The notes under the pieces are model-generated. The model saw nothing but the letters and a program-made list of their open reading frames with translations, was not told the DNA's origin and did not search any database. This document shows positions 34,678 to 47,358 of a stretch of 64,000 nt of DNA, in pieces. Within the stretch, counting starts at the first letter, position 1. The number at the start of each line of letters is the position of its first letter. This stretch comes from Beta vulgaris subsp. vulgaris (lineage: Eukaryota; Streptophyta; Magnoliopsida; Caryophyllales; Amaranthaceae), in assembly GCF_026745355.1 (NCBI RefSeq), contig NC_079202.1:32997769-33061768 (forward strand). The letters run 5' to 3'. A program made the position numbers and the translations under genes.

Positions 34678-36410
34678 TCAATCAGCTCCAGAGTCGTTTT
34701 CAGTCCCATCATCTTCTGAAACCTCTTCTTCGTTTTCTTCCTCCTCCTCTTCTTCTTGCTCTTCCTCCTCCTCGTCTTCTTGCTCTTCCTCCTCCTCGTC
34801 TTCTTGCTCCTTAGAAACCAGTTCATCATCATCTTCATCACCAGCAGCATGGGATAGCTCTGCCTTTGCCTCAGAATCCTCCCGACCCTGAATACCAGCT
34901 TTGTCAAGGCGAACCTCAACTCTCCTGTAGGGTTCTTGAAGAGCAGTGCAAAGTTGAGTAACACTATTGAGCATATTCTGCATCATCTGGTTCTGGTCAC
35001 TCAACTGTTTCACCAAGGCATAAGTAGCCTGAACTGATTCCGTACTGGTCCCTTCACCAACAGTAGCACCTTTTGCTTCACTTTTCATTTTTAGAACACC
35101 ACCTGCATATGACATGCCCTTCTGACCTATAATCTGATTCGTAAGGTGAGACATGGTGCCATAGTCTCCCACCATACGAATTTTTCAATGAGTGAACACC
35201 AAGGTCAGCCATCCTCCATAGGGCAATGCATGCTTAGCCTTCTCCACACAGCAGATCATGTGACCCAATATCATAGCAGGAAAATTGACTGGAATGTGTT
35301 CCATGAGACAGTATATGAGAACACTATCCATCAACCGGACACTCATGCGGCCTTGTGCTCTAAGAAACACAATCTTTGAGGCGATGGTATGAAAGATCCT
35401 CATGATTGGCTCCCTTAAGTGGCTAATGGTGTACCCCTGCTTAGGGTTAGGTGGACCAGTGAACAACCTGGTCTGGATCTATTCTGCTGTGAGGCCTTTA
35501 ACTGTGGGCCAGTTCTCCCTTGAGTACTCATCAAGTCCTTTGTTTGGGACTTTGAGAATTTCAGCTCTCTTCAGATAAATTAATGGGAGTGCCCTTAACA
35601 AAAGCAAAGTAGGACCCATCGTCCTTAGTATGCAGGTGTTCATAAAATTCCTCAACCAAAGGCATAAACACATCAAGTTCTTTGGCAAATAACACAGACC
35701 ATTTCTGAAAGTCTAAAGCTTCCTTAACCTCATGTAAGAATTTCTGACCAACCCAACTCTTTGCAACAGAAAAACCAAACAAAATAGACCTATCCCTGAA
35801 ATCATACAAAGGCTCAGGAATGATAGATTTACTTTTCTTGGGTTTAGAACCCTCAGCAGCTGCAATAGCAGGCAACCTCCTCTTTTTGACGGCTGGGAAT
35901 AGTTCTGGGTCTGGTTCCTGCATAATCTCCTTGCCTTTGGAGGATTCAGCACCCTTCCTAACAACCGTCTTTATCCTTGTGCCTTTGCTGGCAACAACCT
36001 TAACACCCTCCTTCTTAGAAACTTCCCCCTCAACATCAGCATCTTCCTTCTTCTTTAATTTCTCCACTGGTTTGGGTGAGATTGTAGGGGTAGAGATTTT
36101 GGACTTGGTGGTTTTGACTGGCGGTTTTGAGGGAATGGGTTTGGTAACCGTCTTCTCAACAGACTTAACCGCTTTTGATGGCAGTTTCTTGGCGGCAACC
36201 TTCTTTGCCTTTTCAACTACAACATCATCCTTCTCAACTTCTTCTTCCTCCAACTCCTGATTTTCCGGTTCAGACTCACCCACCGGCTCCGACTCCTTTT
36301 GAGATTCTGACCCCTCTATCTTCTCCGACTCCTCTGGCTTAGACTCCTCAACCGGTTTTGGTGAGGGAGCCTTTGATTTTGGTGTGACAGGCTTTTTGGG
36401 AGTGGTGGTT
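34678..36410 (-). pseudogene. Envelope-like third ORF of the copia element, distal part (broken)
   Basis: This downstream part of an extra ORF after pol is in three open pieces: 35561-36418, 35185-35466 and 34678-35175, separated by stops and shifts near 35480-35560 and 35180. The first is rich in Lys, Pro, Ser and Glu with a nuclear-signal-like VKKRRL. The middle one resembles the conserved central domain of the env-like proteins of plant SIRE/Cyclops-type retroelements. The last ends in a long Glu/Asp tail built of short repeats. No signal peptide or transmembrane segment is evident, so an envelope role is doubtful. The frame joins 54109 across the gypsy insertion with one TGGTT removed. 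Confidence 0.7.
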
Positions 36411-38920
36411 TGTAACACCCCGATAATTCTCTCTTTCTAGAAAATACTTTTATAATAAACCTCAGAGAATTACCCAGGCATTATCTCCCGTGTGATAACG
36501 TTTCGGCTTACTCAGAATTTTGCAGCGGAAAACAACTTTCTAAAATAACTTTATTAAAACTTATGAAATCAATAACAATTGTCTGAAACTAAACACACCA
36601 ACATAAAACGAACTAATGTCTGAAAACGTAAGCTCCTACGAAAACAACTTAAATGAATCTAATAATACAAGAGTCTCTCCATTCCAGATTCCCAATGATA
36701 TGCATCTTCGAACCTGTAATGTCAATGCCGTCTCAACTCTGCTCCCCGAAGGATCACCACAGGATCAATAGGCAAAGCCATGATCACAAACACAACAAGC
36801 ACGTAATCAGCAAAGCTAAGTACTACATATCAGACATTCATAATCCTAAACATGATACTACAAAAAAACATGCAGGAATAAACAATAATAAAACATATAA
36901 TAATCTGCAGACAACTCTTACTGAACTAGACTCTAAACTTTATTTATTTCTTTAAATGGAATAGTTATTGGACGAGTTGTCTCAACCTAAAAATAGGAAA
37001 TACGGGAGCTACCACATATTCCAAAATGACCTGCGATATCGAGGAACCTTTAAACTGATGAGGAATGGTGATCAATCCAATCCTAGAAAAACCATGGGCT
37101 ACCACCATGTACTCCAACCCTTAGTGTCCAACTCTAGACGTGCACCAGTCTAAAGTCTATAACCTATTCTCGTTTCACTTTACGTTGAATATATTTTAAT
37201 ACTTGTGTTGACACCAACCAAGCAATTAACACATAACTAAAAATCACACAATCATAACAGAATTCCTTTTTATCTTTGGATTAACAAGTGTTCACAACTT
37301 ATCAATCAAGACTCCTTTAACTTCTTTTTAACTTTACTAACTTGCTGTTGAACCTAGCCAACAGTAAACTTTACCTTCACATAGGTATAACTTGTACTTA
37401 CCAAATAAGATCCACGATTCTTATAAGATAATAATAAATACTCAAGAATCCATGTAAAACATGATTCAATCTTACTTACATTGATTCACTCACGAATTAA
37501 TACATAAACTGACTTATCTGCTTGCATCAAACTTCCATACAAACATTTATATCATAAATACTTCTAGTTTACATGTAGCACACAGGCAAATAACATGTAA
37601 TTAAAACAATTCCAGTAAATCATATATATGAACAAATAGAGTCCTATACATGATACTAATAAATAAAACATTCTTAGAGCATGTTTCTAAATCATATAGC
37701 ACGTAGACAATGTACGTACCTTGTATAAACAAATCTGTAGGCCACTTTTATGCTCTAAAAGTCTCCTGCTACGAAATCTCCGCCTAGAAAATATAATAAT
37801 GAAATAAATACTCGAACTAAAAATTTACAGCAACTTTAAAACGATCAAAATCCCCCTTAAAAATGTTTTAAAATCGTTTTTACGTATCAAACTTTCGTTA
37901 TTTTTAATCCCTTGTATAGTACAACTATTCTAGTGATTAAAAATCATTTAAAACCCTTAAAATACTTATTTTCTGAAATTACAGCATTTATAAAATTTTA
38001 TAAATCTTCTGAAAATATATTTAATACGTATAAAATTATATCTAACCAAATCTCATGATTTATACTTTATAATATAGTTTCTAGTGATTAAAAACCCTAA
38101 AAACTATAATTTCATAATAAAAACTGAAATAAACTTAACATATAAAATCTGAATTATTATACTATAACATAATGCCGAAATATTTTAGCATATAAACAAT
38201 AATTTAAATCATAAACATGCTAATTAAATAATAAAATAATATAAAAACTATACTTTAATGGAATCTTGAAGAGAAAGAAAGAAAACAACCACAAATGGAG
38301 GAAGAGGAAGGCGCGGCAATAGCAGCAGCAAGGACCGGCGGCAGCGGTTTCTTGGCTCAAAAAGTTTTGTGACGTTTCTTGTTCAACAAGAAACGTTACT
38401 TGAAGAAGAAAAACATTTTGAGAGAAAGATCAAAGATGACGCACAAAGGAGAAGAGAGAGAAAGAAAGCGCGAGTGAGAGAGAGGAGAGAGATCACGTGG
38501 AAGAGAGAGAGAAATAAAGATGTGTAGGGTAAAATTTGGGTTTTTAGGATATTTAAATGAGGCTTTTCCTTTTGGGCTTAGGAAAAGAGATTTTAATAAA
38601 TAAAACTTTGATGACTAATAAGATGGGCTCATTAGGACTTTAGTCATCAAATAACCTTTCCCTTTTTATCACTTTTGGGCTTTCGATTCCATTAAGCTTC
38701 TTTTTAAAAAATACTTTTAATAATTAAAACTCTTATTAAAACATGCTTAATTAAAACATTACAAATTTTATTAAGCTATGAAAAATATTTTTAGTTGACT
38801 TTTAAAATAGTCAACCCTTTTTAAAAGTCAAATCATTTTCCAAACTCATTTGGATTTAAATATAACTACATAAATACTTTAATATATTTATGAAAATTCT
38901 TTAAAATTGTGGGGATTACA
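36411..38920 (-). repeat. 3' LTR of gypsy element 2
   Basis: On the plus strand it runs TGTAACACCCCG..ATTGTGGGGATTACA. It closely matches 51587-54108 and, less closely, the LTRs of element 1. The TATATAA box of element 1 reads TTTAAAT here (about 38551). Confidence 0.95.
38372..38396. promoter_or_regulatory. Conserved LTR palindrome (copy 3)
   Basis: Identical 12-bp arms and spacer, in the 3' LTR of element 2. It is kept although the TATA-like box about 160 bp away has changed. Confidence 0.9.
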
Positions 38921-38923
38921 GTC

Positions 38924-38937
38924 TACCCCCCTTAAAA
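38924..38937 (-). other. Polypurine tract, gypsy element 2
   Basis: On the minus strand TTTTAAGGGGGGTAGA-like sequence ends next to the LTR start at 38920, as in element 1. Confidence 0.8.
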
Positions 38938-39195
38938 GAAGTTTCGTCCCGAAACTTAACACAAAACCTCGTACTTTCAAAAGTTTGAACTCACATTTCG
39001 AAAACTTTTGAGAAAGGTAGTGCCTCTCGTGCACTTTCCCATTTTTAAAACACTTGTGTACTTATGAACACTTTTCTTATGCGGAGACTCTACTTCTTTT
39101 GCACTAACATGTGCAAATTGCCCAACATAGGCATACATATGCATGAAAACTCATAAAAATAGACAAAAGCGCGAAATTTATCGCATTCTACCCCC

Positions 39196-42100
39196 TTAAA
39201 GAAAACGAGTTACGCCCTCGTAACTCACCTCAAGGAATAGGTCTGGATACTTTTTCTTCATATCCTCTTCGGCTTCCCACGTTGCCTCTTCTGACTCGTG
39301 GTTAGACCAAAGAACTTTGACAATATGAACATCCTGCGTACTACGCACTTTCCTGTCGAGAATCTTGACAGGTCTTTCCTCATATGTGAGGCTACTATCT
39401 ATCTGAACTCTTTCAGGCTCTAACACATGACGCTCATCAGGGATATAGCGCTTAAGTTGGGAAATGTGAAACATCATGCATCTTTTCAAACTCCATTGGC
39501 AATGCCAATCTATAAGCTACTTTCCCAATGCGCTCCAAAATCTCATATGGGCCTACATATTTAGCACTTAGCTTGCCCTTTTTCCCAAATCTCATAACGC
39601 CTTTGTGGGTGATACTTTCAAGAATACTTTATCACCTACAGCAAACTCATCTTCGCGCGTTTTAAATCTGCATAACTTTTCTGCCTATCTTGCGCAGCTT
39701 GAATTCGAGCCTGAATCAAGCACATTCCTGACGGTCTCCTCAATGAATTCAGTCCCCAAGACTATATTTCACTAAAGTCATTCCAGCAAATGGGACTTCT
39801 ACACTTCCGTCCATATAATGCCTCAAATGGTGCCATCTTTATACTCGCATGGTAACTATTGTTGTAAGAAAACTCAATCAAATCTAATTGGTCCTCCCAA
39901 CTTCCTTGAAAATCAATTGCACAAGCTCTCAACATATCCTCCATAGTCGATTAGTCCTCTCAGTCTGACCATCGGTCGCAGGGTGAAAGGCGGTACTCAT
40001 TTTCAATGTTGTCCCAAGGTTTAATTGGACCTTTTTCCAAGAACTTAGATAGAAATCTAGAGTCACGATCCGAGATAATGTCCTTTGGAACTCTATGCAA
40101 TCTCACTACATGCTTGATATAGGTCTTAGCGAGTTGCTTCTTTTTTGTCTCCTTAATAGGTATGAACACGCGGACTTGGTCAGTCTATCCACAATAACCC
40201 AAATGGTATCATTTCCACTCTCGTCTTGGGTAAGGCAGTCACAAAGTCCATAGAAATAGAATCCCACTTCCATCCAGGAACCTCTAACGATTGAACTTTC
40301 CCCATGGGTCTCTTATGGTCATCTTCACTTTCTGACAGGTTAGCACTTAGAACATACTCAGCTACCTCTCGCTTCATGTTTGGCCACCAATAGATCACCT
40401 TAAGGTCTTTTACAACTTGTCACCCCCAGGGTGCACAGAATATGGAGTATTTGCCCTCGTCCATAAGACGTCTCTTAAGGTCATTGCACTTCTGTGGTAC
40501 ACACCACCTCCCTTTAAACCTTAGACTCCCATCATCATGACTCTTGAAGTCTACTTCTTTTCCTTGCTTCATTTTCTCCTTGATCTTGTCTAGGTGCTCA
40601 TCCCCGACTTGACCCTCAATAATCTCGTCGAAAACTGACACTCCCAAAGAAAGATTACTAAGTCTAGCCTCACTTTCCCCAGGATTTAAAATTTCTAGGC
40701 TCAACCTTTGCATATCTCTACACAACTCCTCAGGGACTATCAAAGTTCAACTATGACTCGATTTCCTACTCAAGGCGTCAGCAACCACATTTGCTTTCCC
40801 CTCATGATACTGGATGTCTAATCTAATCCTTAATCAACTCTAGCCATCTTCTTTGCCTCATATTCAAGTCTTTTTGAGTAAAATGTACTTCAAACTCTTA
40901 TGGTCTGTAAATATCTTACAAGTTGCTCATAAAGATAATGTCTCCAAATTTCAATGCAAACACTATGGCAGCTAACTCTAATCATGGGTAGGGTAATTAG
41001 CCTCATAAGGTTTCAATTGACGCGACGCATAAGCTATTACCTTACCATTCTGTTGCAACACACAACCCAAACCATTTTTCGAAGCATCACTATAGACCTC
41101 AAATCCTCATTCCCATCAGGTAGGGTTAAACAGGTGCAGTGGTTAAACGATCCTTCAAGATCTGAAAAGCTTCCTCACACTTCTCATTCCACTCAAACTT
41201 GGACTCCTTTTTCATCAAATTAGTCATAGGTCTTGCTATCTTCGAGAAATCTCTCACAAATCTCCTATAATAGCCAGCTAAACCCAAGAAACTCCTAATG
41301 TCAGACACCTCTTTGGAGTTGGCCACTCACTCACAGCTTGAATCTTAGCAGGATCTGCAGAGACTCTTCCTTAGACACAAAATGACCCAAAATGCTACTT
41401 TCTCCAAACGAAACTCACACTTAGAGAATTGGCATATATGGTTCTTCTCAAAGTTCCAAAATAATCCTCAAATGTTCATCATGCTCGTTTCATTCCTCGA
41501 ATATATCAAATGTCATCAATGAAAACCACTACGAACTTATCCAAAAACTCATGAAAGATCCTATTCATCAAGTCCATAAATATGCAGGAGCATTGGTTAA
41601 CCCAAATGGCATTACAGTGAACTCGTAGTGACCATAACGCGTTCTAAAGGCAGTCTTAGGTACATCCTTATCGGCTACCCTCAATTGGTGATATCCAGAA
41701 CGTAAGTCAATCTTCGAGAACACACTCCCTCCATTCAGTTGATCGAATAGGTCATCTATTCTAGGCAAAGGGTACTTGTTCTTGATGGTAACATTGTTCA
41801 ACTCCCTATAGTCATACATAACCTCATACTCCCATCCTTTTTCTTCACGAACAATACAGGAGCTCCCCAAGGGATGCACTAGGTCTGATATAACCTTTAT
41901 CCAAAAGTTCTTGCAATTGCGTCTTTAACTCACTCATCTCAGGAGGTGCCATTCTATAAGGTGCCTTAGATATAGGTGCAGTTCCAGGAACTAAGTCTAT
42001 GGTAAACTCAACGCTCTTGCAGGCGGCATACCTGAAATTTCACTCGGAAATACATCCATAAACTCTTCACTATTGGAACATCCTCAAGTTTTAGTTCAGC

Positions 42101-42340
42101 TTCCTTACTAATCTCGCACGCTACAGAAAATAGCTCACACCCCTTTCTCATCAACTTTGCACTTGCATAGCAGAGATCACTCCAAACTTCTTGGGTTTCC
42201 CAAATCGTCTATATGAGGTCAATTTTCCCGAAGGGTTTCTCAACACTACCTTTTGAACCTCACAATCAATGTTAGCCTTGTAAAGACTCAACCAGTTCAT
42301 CCAAGAATCACATCTAGGTCTCCCAAATTAAATTCTATTA
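39196..42340 (-). pseudogene. pol: pol of gypsy element 2 (broken)
   Basis: The minus-strand open pieces are 42297-42485 (protease C-terminus, NLGDLDVILG), 41568-41879 (reverse transcriptase, [19 protein letters not shown] to MPFGLTNAP), 41126-41326 (RNase H lead, [19 protein letters not shown]), 40420-40743, 40180-40398, 39960-40169 and 39762-39944 (integrase zinc region, SMDFV, ISDRDSRF and [11 protein letters not shown]), then 39196-39489 with a complete chromodomain-like tail (KILDRKVRS..VKVLWSNHESEEATWE). It is nearly identical to element 1 in the RT and integrase pieces. Frameshifts separate the pieces. Confidence 0.92.
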
Positions 42341-43040
42341 AGTCAGACGGAAAGACACAGCCTCCTATCTTCAAAGGCAGGTTTTTAAACAACTTGGCAC
42401 ACCTTATGATTTCTCCAATAGGTATGCTAATAGGCAAATCAAACACTTCAAAATCTATCAAACCCAATTGAATTTCCTCAATCAAAGCTTGCTCAAATCA
42501 TTGAGCCTTTAACTCCTCAGTGGCTATTACCTCAAATGCAAACCTAGCTATGAACTTTGTATAATACTCAGAGATGGTCATGCTCTCCATCCTAAGATTG
42601 ATAAACTCTTAGGCCTTTAGTTTCCTCATAAAAGCAGGGTAAAATTTTCCTCTAAAGCAGCAATAAAGGATTCCCAAATAAACTCTTTCATAATACTGAG
42701 TCTAGTCTCATTCTCTTTCTACTATAAGTCAGTCTCATCTTTCAGATACAGTATAACTTGACCTACTTTCACACTCTTAGGACAGTTCACAGCCCCAAAA
42801 ATCTTTTAAATAGCCCTAATCCGACTCTCTAAGAGGATAGGGTCAGCTTACCCCTTAAGGTACGGTGGTTTAATCTTAGCTTCTCTCAAACATGTCCCCA
42901 TCAAAATCGGGACTCTCAACTCTTTCGAGTCGAATTCTCTACCAATAGGCGAATAGCGAAAGCTAATTAAGGCATCATTGTTGTTTGACACTCTACTTCG
43001 CGACTGAAACTTAACGTAACTCTACTTTAGGTTCCAGCAT
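42341..43040 (-). pseudogene. gag: gag and protease remnant of gypsy element 2, with internal deletion
   Basis: The gag core is recognisable (KIKPPYLKG, VNCPKSVKVGQ) but full of stops. After the counterpart of element 1 position 15725 the sequence jumps to the end of protease (PISIPIGEII), so the zinc knuckle and the DSG active site are missing. This part is visibly more diverged from element 1 than the following pol. Confidence 0.8.
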
Positions 43041-43485
43041 AACTTACATGCTCATCTAAGAAGACAATATTTGATTTGATCATTAAAGATCGCATCAACA
43101 AACAATTCTACTAAGTTCCAACATGAAGTGTTCTCTAATAATCACACAATCATCCATGTGAAATATATTCACATCAACGTGCAAGTAGAAACAAGCAGGC
43201 AAGAATATAATCACATGATGAAAAGAATAATAAAATAATAAAAAAAATATTCCCATCACGTGCCCAGAATAAATTCTTACTCCTCCAATAAAATAAACTA
43301 TATTTTTATTCTTCCATAGAAGGGAAAAATAATGTGAAATAAAATAACACACTAGTATCTATATTTTTCCTAGAATGATAACTCTATAAAACACCTTTGT
43401 CTTGTTGGCACATATCCAACATTATTCTTATAACTAAAATCTTATGTATATCTATATGTATAAAAAGTATATAAGTATATATAAC

Positions 43486-43581
43486 CTATGGCACTAAATT
43501 GCCATCCTTATCCTTGTCTTCCTTATATTGCTCAGGTATGAAGGTTTCATCACTAGCTTCATCCTCTTCTTCATCCTCATA
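43486..43581 (-). pseudogene. Leader ORF of gypsy element 2, C-terminal piece
   Basis: Minus-strand frame YEDEEEDEASDETFIPEQYK and on to a TAG at 43486-43488. It continues exactly from the larger piece at 50552 when the CACTA element and one ATA are removed; element 1 shows the uninterrupted junction at about 14632-14650. Confidence 0.75.
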
Positions 43582-43599
43582 CACTAGTAGAAAAAACCT

Positions 43600-43845
43600 C
43601 AATTGCTCCGGTTTTTAAGGCCACAAATGCTCCGTATTTGACCCGTAGCAAACACCATACGAGCATTTGGATGTTTTACAAATGCTTCGGTTGTTAACCG
43701 GAGCATTTGATAGTCAAATGCTCCGGTTGTAAGACAAAACCGGAGCATTTGACTAGCAAATGCTCCGGTTGTTAACAGAAAACCGGAGCATTTAGTAGTT
43801 AAATGCTCCGGTATTCAGTTAACAACCGGAGCATTTGCTTTGGTT
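43600..43845. repeat. Left subterminal repeat array of the CACTA element
   Basis: About eleven copies of AAATGCTCCGG or CCGGAGCATTT alternate in orientation with short spacers, so neighbouring pairs could fold into hairpins. Arrays of this kind bind the CACTA transposase accessory protein. A smaller array with the variant AAATGCTCGGGTTG lies at 50395-50520 at the other end. Confidence 0.85.
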
Positions 43846-45233
43846 TTTTATAAAAAAAAAATCACATCCATCCAGGTAGCAACCCAGCACTAGTACAAGT
43901 AGCACAAGTAGCAACCCCACATTACACAACTAGCTAGGCAACACCAAAAAACTAAATCAGGTATATATATTCTATACAATACAAATAAAATAAACAGAAA
44001 ATTTATTAATCATCATTAATCAGAATCAAAGTACATGAAATATATAATACAACTATAATCACTTGTTCCTTAACTACATATATACAAATACAAGTTACGA
44101 GCAAAATCTTCAAAACGCCATCTTTAACACACCAAATCAGCCGACTTCAAGACACCATATAAAAATAACAATTAATTAATAATTTGGCTAAAATAATAAG
44201 ATACGAAACTAAAAAATTAACCAAACTAACATCTACTCCCACAATCCCTTTCCAACCATCATTTTCAAATTATGCAGAAAAGTGTTAAGAATGCAAATAA
44301 AAAAGCTACAAATCCCACTATAACTATAATGGTAAGTCTGACATAAAACAGGTGTAAAATGTCACGAAAACACCAGCCAGTGCATTATAATATCCAAGAT
44401 AGAAAAAGCCAAGCAAAAATACTAAGACACCAAGTATTAGTATCAAAGAAACGAATTAGGTGGTTCTATGGGCAGTAAGAAGATAGAGCAAATAAAAAAT
44501 TTCTTCATAAAGCCATCAAATTCCCATAGTGCACCAGATCAATGTTTCTCATTCAATAAAATCAACCACCATTAACTCAATTTCAGCTGCTACAACTACA
44601 AAATTATATACTGCCTAAATTCCAAATGTAAACAAATTGAAAACATATTAATTGTCATAAATTCTTTCTAAAAACACAAAGTAATGGAATCAAAAACAAT
44701 AATCCCTCTCATAAAACTATAAACAAAATCATAAAAAAAATGAGTGTATCGAATAAGCTTGGTTGACGAATTTAGCTCCAAAAGTGCAGCAATAGTTCCA
44801 AAAGAATTCAACAGTAACAGAGCCAAATCTGAAAAAATTTCCTTATCATTGCATTTTCTAGGAAGCTACGCCTTAAAACTCCACATGATCAAAGTTTAGA
44901 GTAATAACTACCACATATTAAAGTCCAAGAGTAAAAAAGACGAAAATCGTACTCGCAATTTCTATCTCACAAAAAGAAGAAAACAACTGAAGTAAAGAAA
45001 GACTCCAATCACTTGGCACCAAATTACCAAGTTACATTTTCGTATATACATAACAATACATCCCAATTTCTAAAAACACCACATAACAACCACCACCAAA
45101 GTCCACAAAATTGGAAAAATTAAACAACTTTACCAATAAGTAATGCAACGAATAAGTAATGTAACAACAAAAGCAAACACATAAGAATACATTACAACAT
45201 CAATATCCTAAATTTCAAATTCTAAAAAATTAT
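43846..45233. other. CACTA interior, no gene seen
   Basis: AT-rich, without a supported coding frame or element edge. Possibly intron or flanking DNA of captured genes, but nothing can be assigned. Confidence 0.35.
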
Positions 45234-46679
45234 GGAAAAATGGATGAAAATACCCCTAACTTTGGCCCGTTCGCTTTTAATACCCCCAACTATGAGTTAT
45301 TTCAAAATAACCCCAACTATATGACATGTCTTCCAAAAATGGACCGTGACCTGAATGAACCGGTTTAACAGGTAAAAAATGCCATGTGTCATACTCTTAT
45401 TAGCCATCTACTAAATTTTTTGTTTTCAATTTTTTATCACCCCCTTTCCCCTTTCCTCCCCATTCCAGTGTCATCCCCTCCCTCCAAAAAAAAAAAACCC
45501 ACGCACTGCCACCCCTCCAAAAACCTCCCTCCGGGGCCAACTGGTCAAGCACACTCAATCTTCCTTCACACACCACCACCATCGCAATTCGCAGCAGCAA
45601 CAACTTCCATCAAAGCTACACTCGAGGCGACAGACTCCGAATGTGGAGGTTGAAGAAAAAAGAAGAATATCAACTAAAAATGGCACCCAGTTTAGATTAC
45701 GCGACTTCAAGCCTTTTGTGTGTAGAGGATAACACAACCATTTGTGATGAAGTTGATGATTTTGAGATTTGTAACTGGCAACATGGAAATCCAAGAAATT
45801 TTATTAATAATAATCATCAAGAACACAATTTTGTTGGTCCAAAGTTTAACTTATTTTCTCTGCCAACTGATGAATGTTTGGCTTCCATGTTAAACAAAGG
45901 AAATCAATTTTTTCCGGACATTGATTATTTGAAGAGATTGAGATGTGGAGATTTCGATTTGGGTGCTGAAAATCAAGCTATTGAGGATTCATAAGATGCG
46001 ATTGTTGAAACTCAAAATGCTTGAAAAGATTTCAATTTGGTTTTGACTTACAAATTTTATAGAATTTTGAGGAGTTCATATTGTGTACTACTTCTATATT
46101 CCAGGAGAAGTAAATTATACATTGAGGAAAGGATTCATTAAAACCAGCAAGTGAAATTGCGATTCAACCCACCACTTTCCATTCTATATAACATCTTTCC
46201 TTCTAACATGGTGGAGGAGAGTGCATGCATGAAGATTTCTCGGATTTTGGCCCAAGGTGGTTGATCAGGTTCTGGAAAATTATTGGATGAAGTGGAAAGA
46301 GTATGACGAAGGGAGGAATGAGGTAATTTTAAGGTTTAGGAGGTTGGCCATTGATGAGAGGTTTTTCGGGTGTTGGTGGCTGGGAGATTTCGAGGGAGAG
46401 AGGCTGGTGGGTAGAGAGGAGGACTGGTGGCAGTGGCGTAGGGGAGGATGCTAGTGGCTGGGGTGGGACTGGTGGTGGGTGGGTGGCGGAAGGGGTAAGG
46501 GTGAATGAAAGATAAACAAGAGGAAAATTATCAAAAATTACCTGTTTTATAGGTTTCAAGTCACCTAGGTGCATTTTTGGCGCACCTACCCAATAGTTGG
46601 GATTATACAGGAATAACCCATAGTTGGAGGTATTAAAAGCGGACGGGCCAAAGTTGGGGGTATTCTGATCCATTTTTCC
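45234..46679 (+). mobile_element. Pack-MULE (Mutator-type) with D-type cyclin fragment
   Basis: The ends GGAAAAATGGATGAAAATAC and the inverse of TATTCTGATCCATTTTTCC are inverted repeats of about 70 bp (shared core CCAACTTTGGCCCGT, CGCTTTTAATACC). The 9-bp sequence AAAAATTAT flanks both sides (45225-45233 and 46680-46688), the length made by Mutator transposases. It has no transposase; instead it carries host-like coding sequence at 45641-45994 plus GC-richer leader at 45440-45640. This is the definition of a Pack-MULE. Confidence 0.92.
45641..45994 (+). pseudogene. N-terminal fragment of a D-type cyclin captured by a Pack-MULE
   Basis: An open frame of 117 codons. From the Met at 45680 it follows plant CYCD N-termini (CYCD2/CYCD4-like): MAPSLDYATSSLLCVEDN, a variable acidic stretch, then LPTDECLASML and DYLKRLRCGDFDLGAENQAIE, and stops where the cyclin box would start. 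The LLCVE at 45713-45727 is the LxCxE motif through which D-type cyclins bind retinoblastoma-related protein. The cyclin box that binds CDK is absent. If translated, the product could bind RBR without activating a kinase; expression is unproven. The 13 residues before Met 45680 are probably former leader. Identification is from family memory; the subgroup is uncertain. Confidence 0.82.
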
Positions 46680-47358
46680 AAAAATTATTCAAAATTCAGC
46701 TCAAATTGAAGAAAGTCCAACAATTACAAAACCTCGCTTTCACAAATACTTCCAATTTATCTAAAAATTACTGAAAATCGAAACCCATATAGAATTCAAA
46801 AACCATACCTGAATTAGGACCTTGAAAAATATATTTTCGTTCTATATTATTAAAAAGAAAATTGTCGTTCAATATTGTATCAAGAGTATAGCCTTCATAT
46901 TATAGCCTAGGTATGTAGCATGCAGTAGAGCATATCATCAGACAATTTTGGGCAATATTGATGTCAATGTTGTTAAATAATGACCTTCAAACTCTCACTG
47001 ATCATACTAGTCATTCAACTGAAAATCAAACTCCCAATTCAGTACATCTGTTACAACCTACAACACCAGATGCATAGTAAAAAGAAAAAAGAATAGAAGA
47101 TCATATTCAGCTTTTAAAGGGAACAGAGAGGGATAGAAGCGTAATGCAGGGTGAAACCGAAGCATGATAACAAGAAGCGTGGGCATCTATTGTTTTGTGA
47201 TTAAAAATGTATAATGAACATAAAACAAAATGCATATATGGTAGAAGTATGCCACAGAAAGGATTCTGACCATAAACAATAGGAGTCGAGCTAGAATAGT
47301 CAACAAATGTACATTTAGATAAACCAATAATTAAATAATAGATACACAAAGCACTGAC

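Noticed and set aside
35820..36260. 146-aa Ser/Thr/Phe-rich plus-strand frame
   Set aside because: Shadow of the Lys/Glu-rich envelope-like frame on the other strand.
46329..46673. 114-aa minus frame MDQNTPNFGPS...
   Set aside because: Starts in the Pack-MULE inverted repeat and runs through Pro-rich simple sequence; no homology recognised.
47107..47358. Continuation of the YY1 protein past SHHEK
   Set aside because: A GT donor follows the exon and the next residues do not match YY1; this is intron or flanking sequence.
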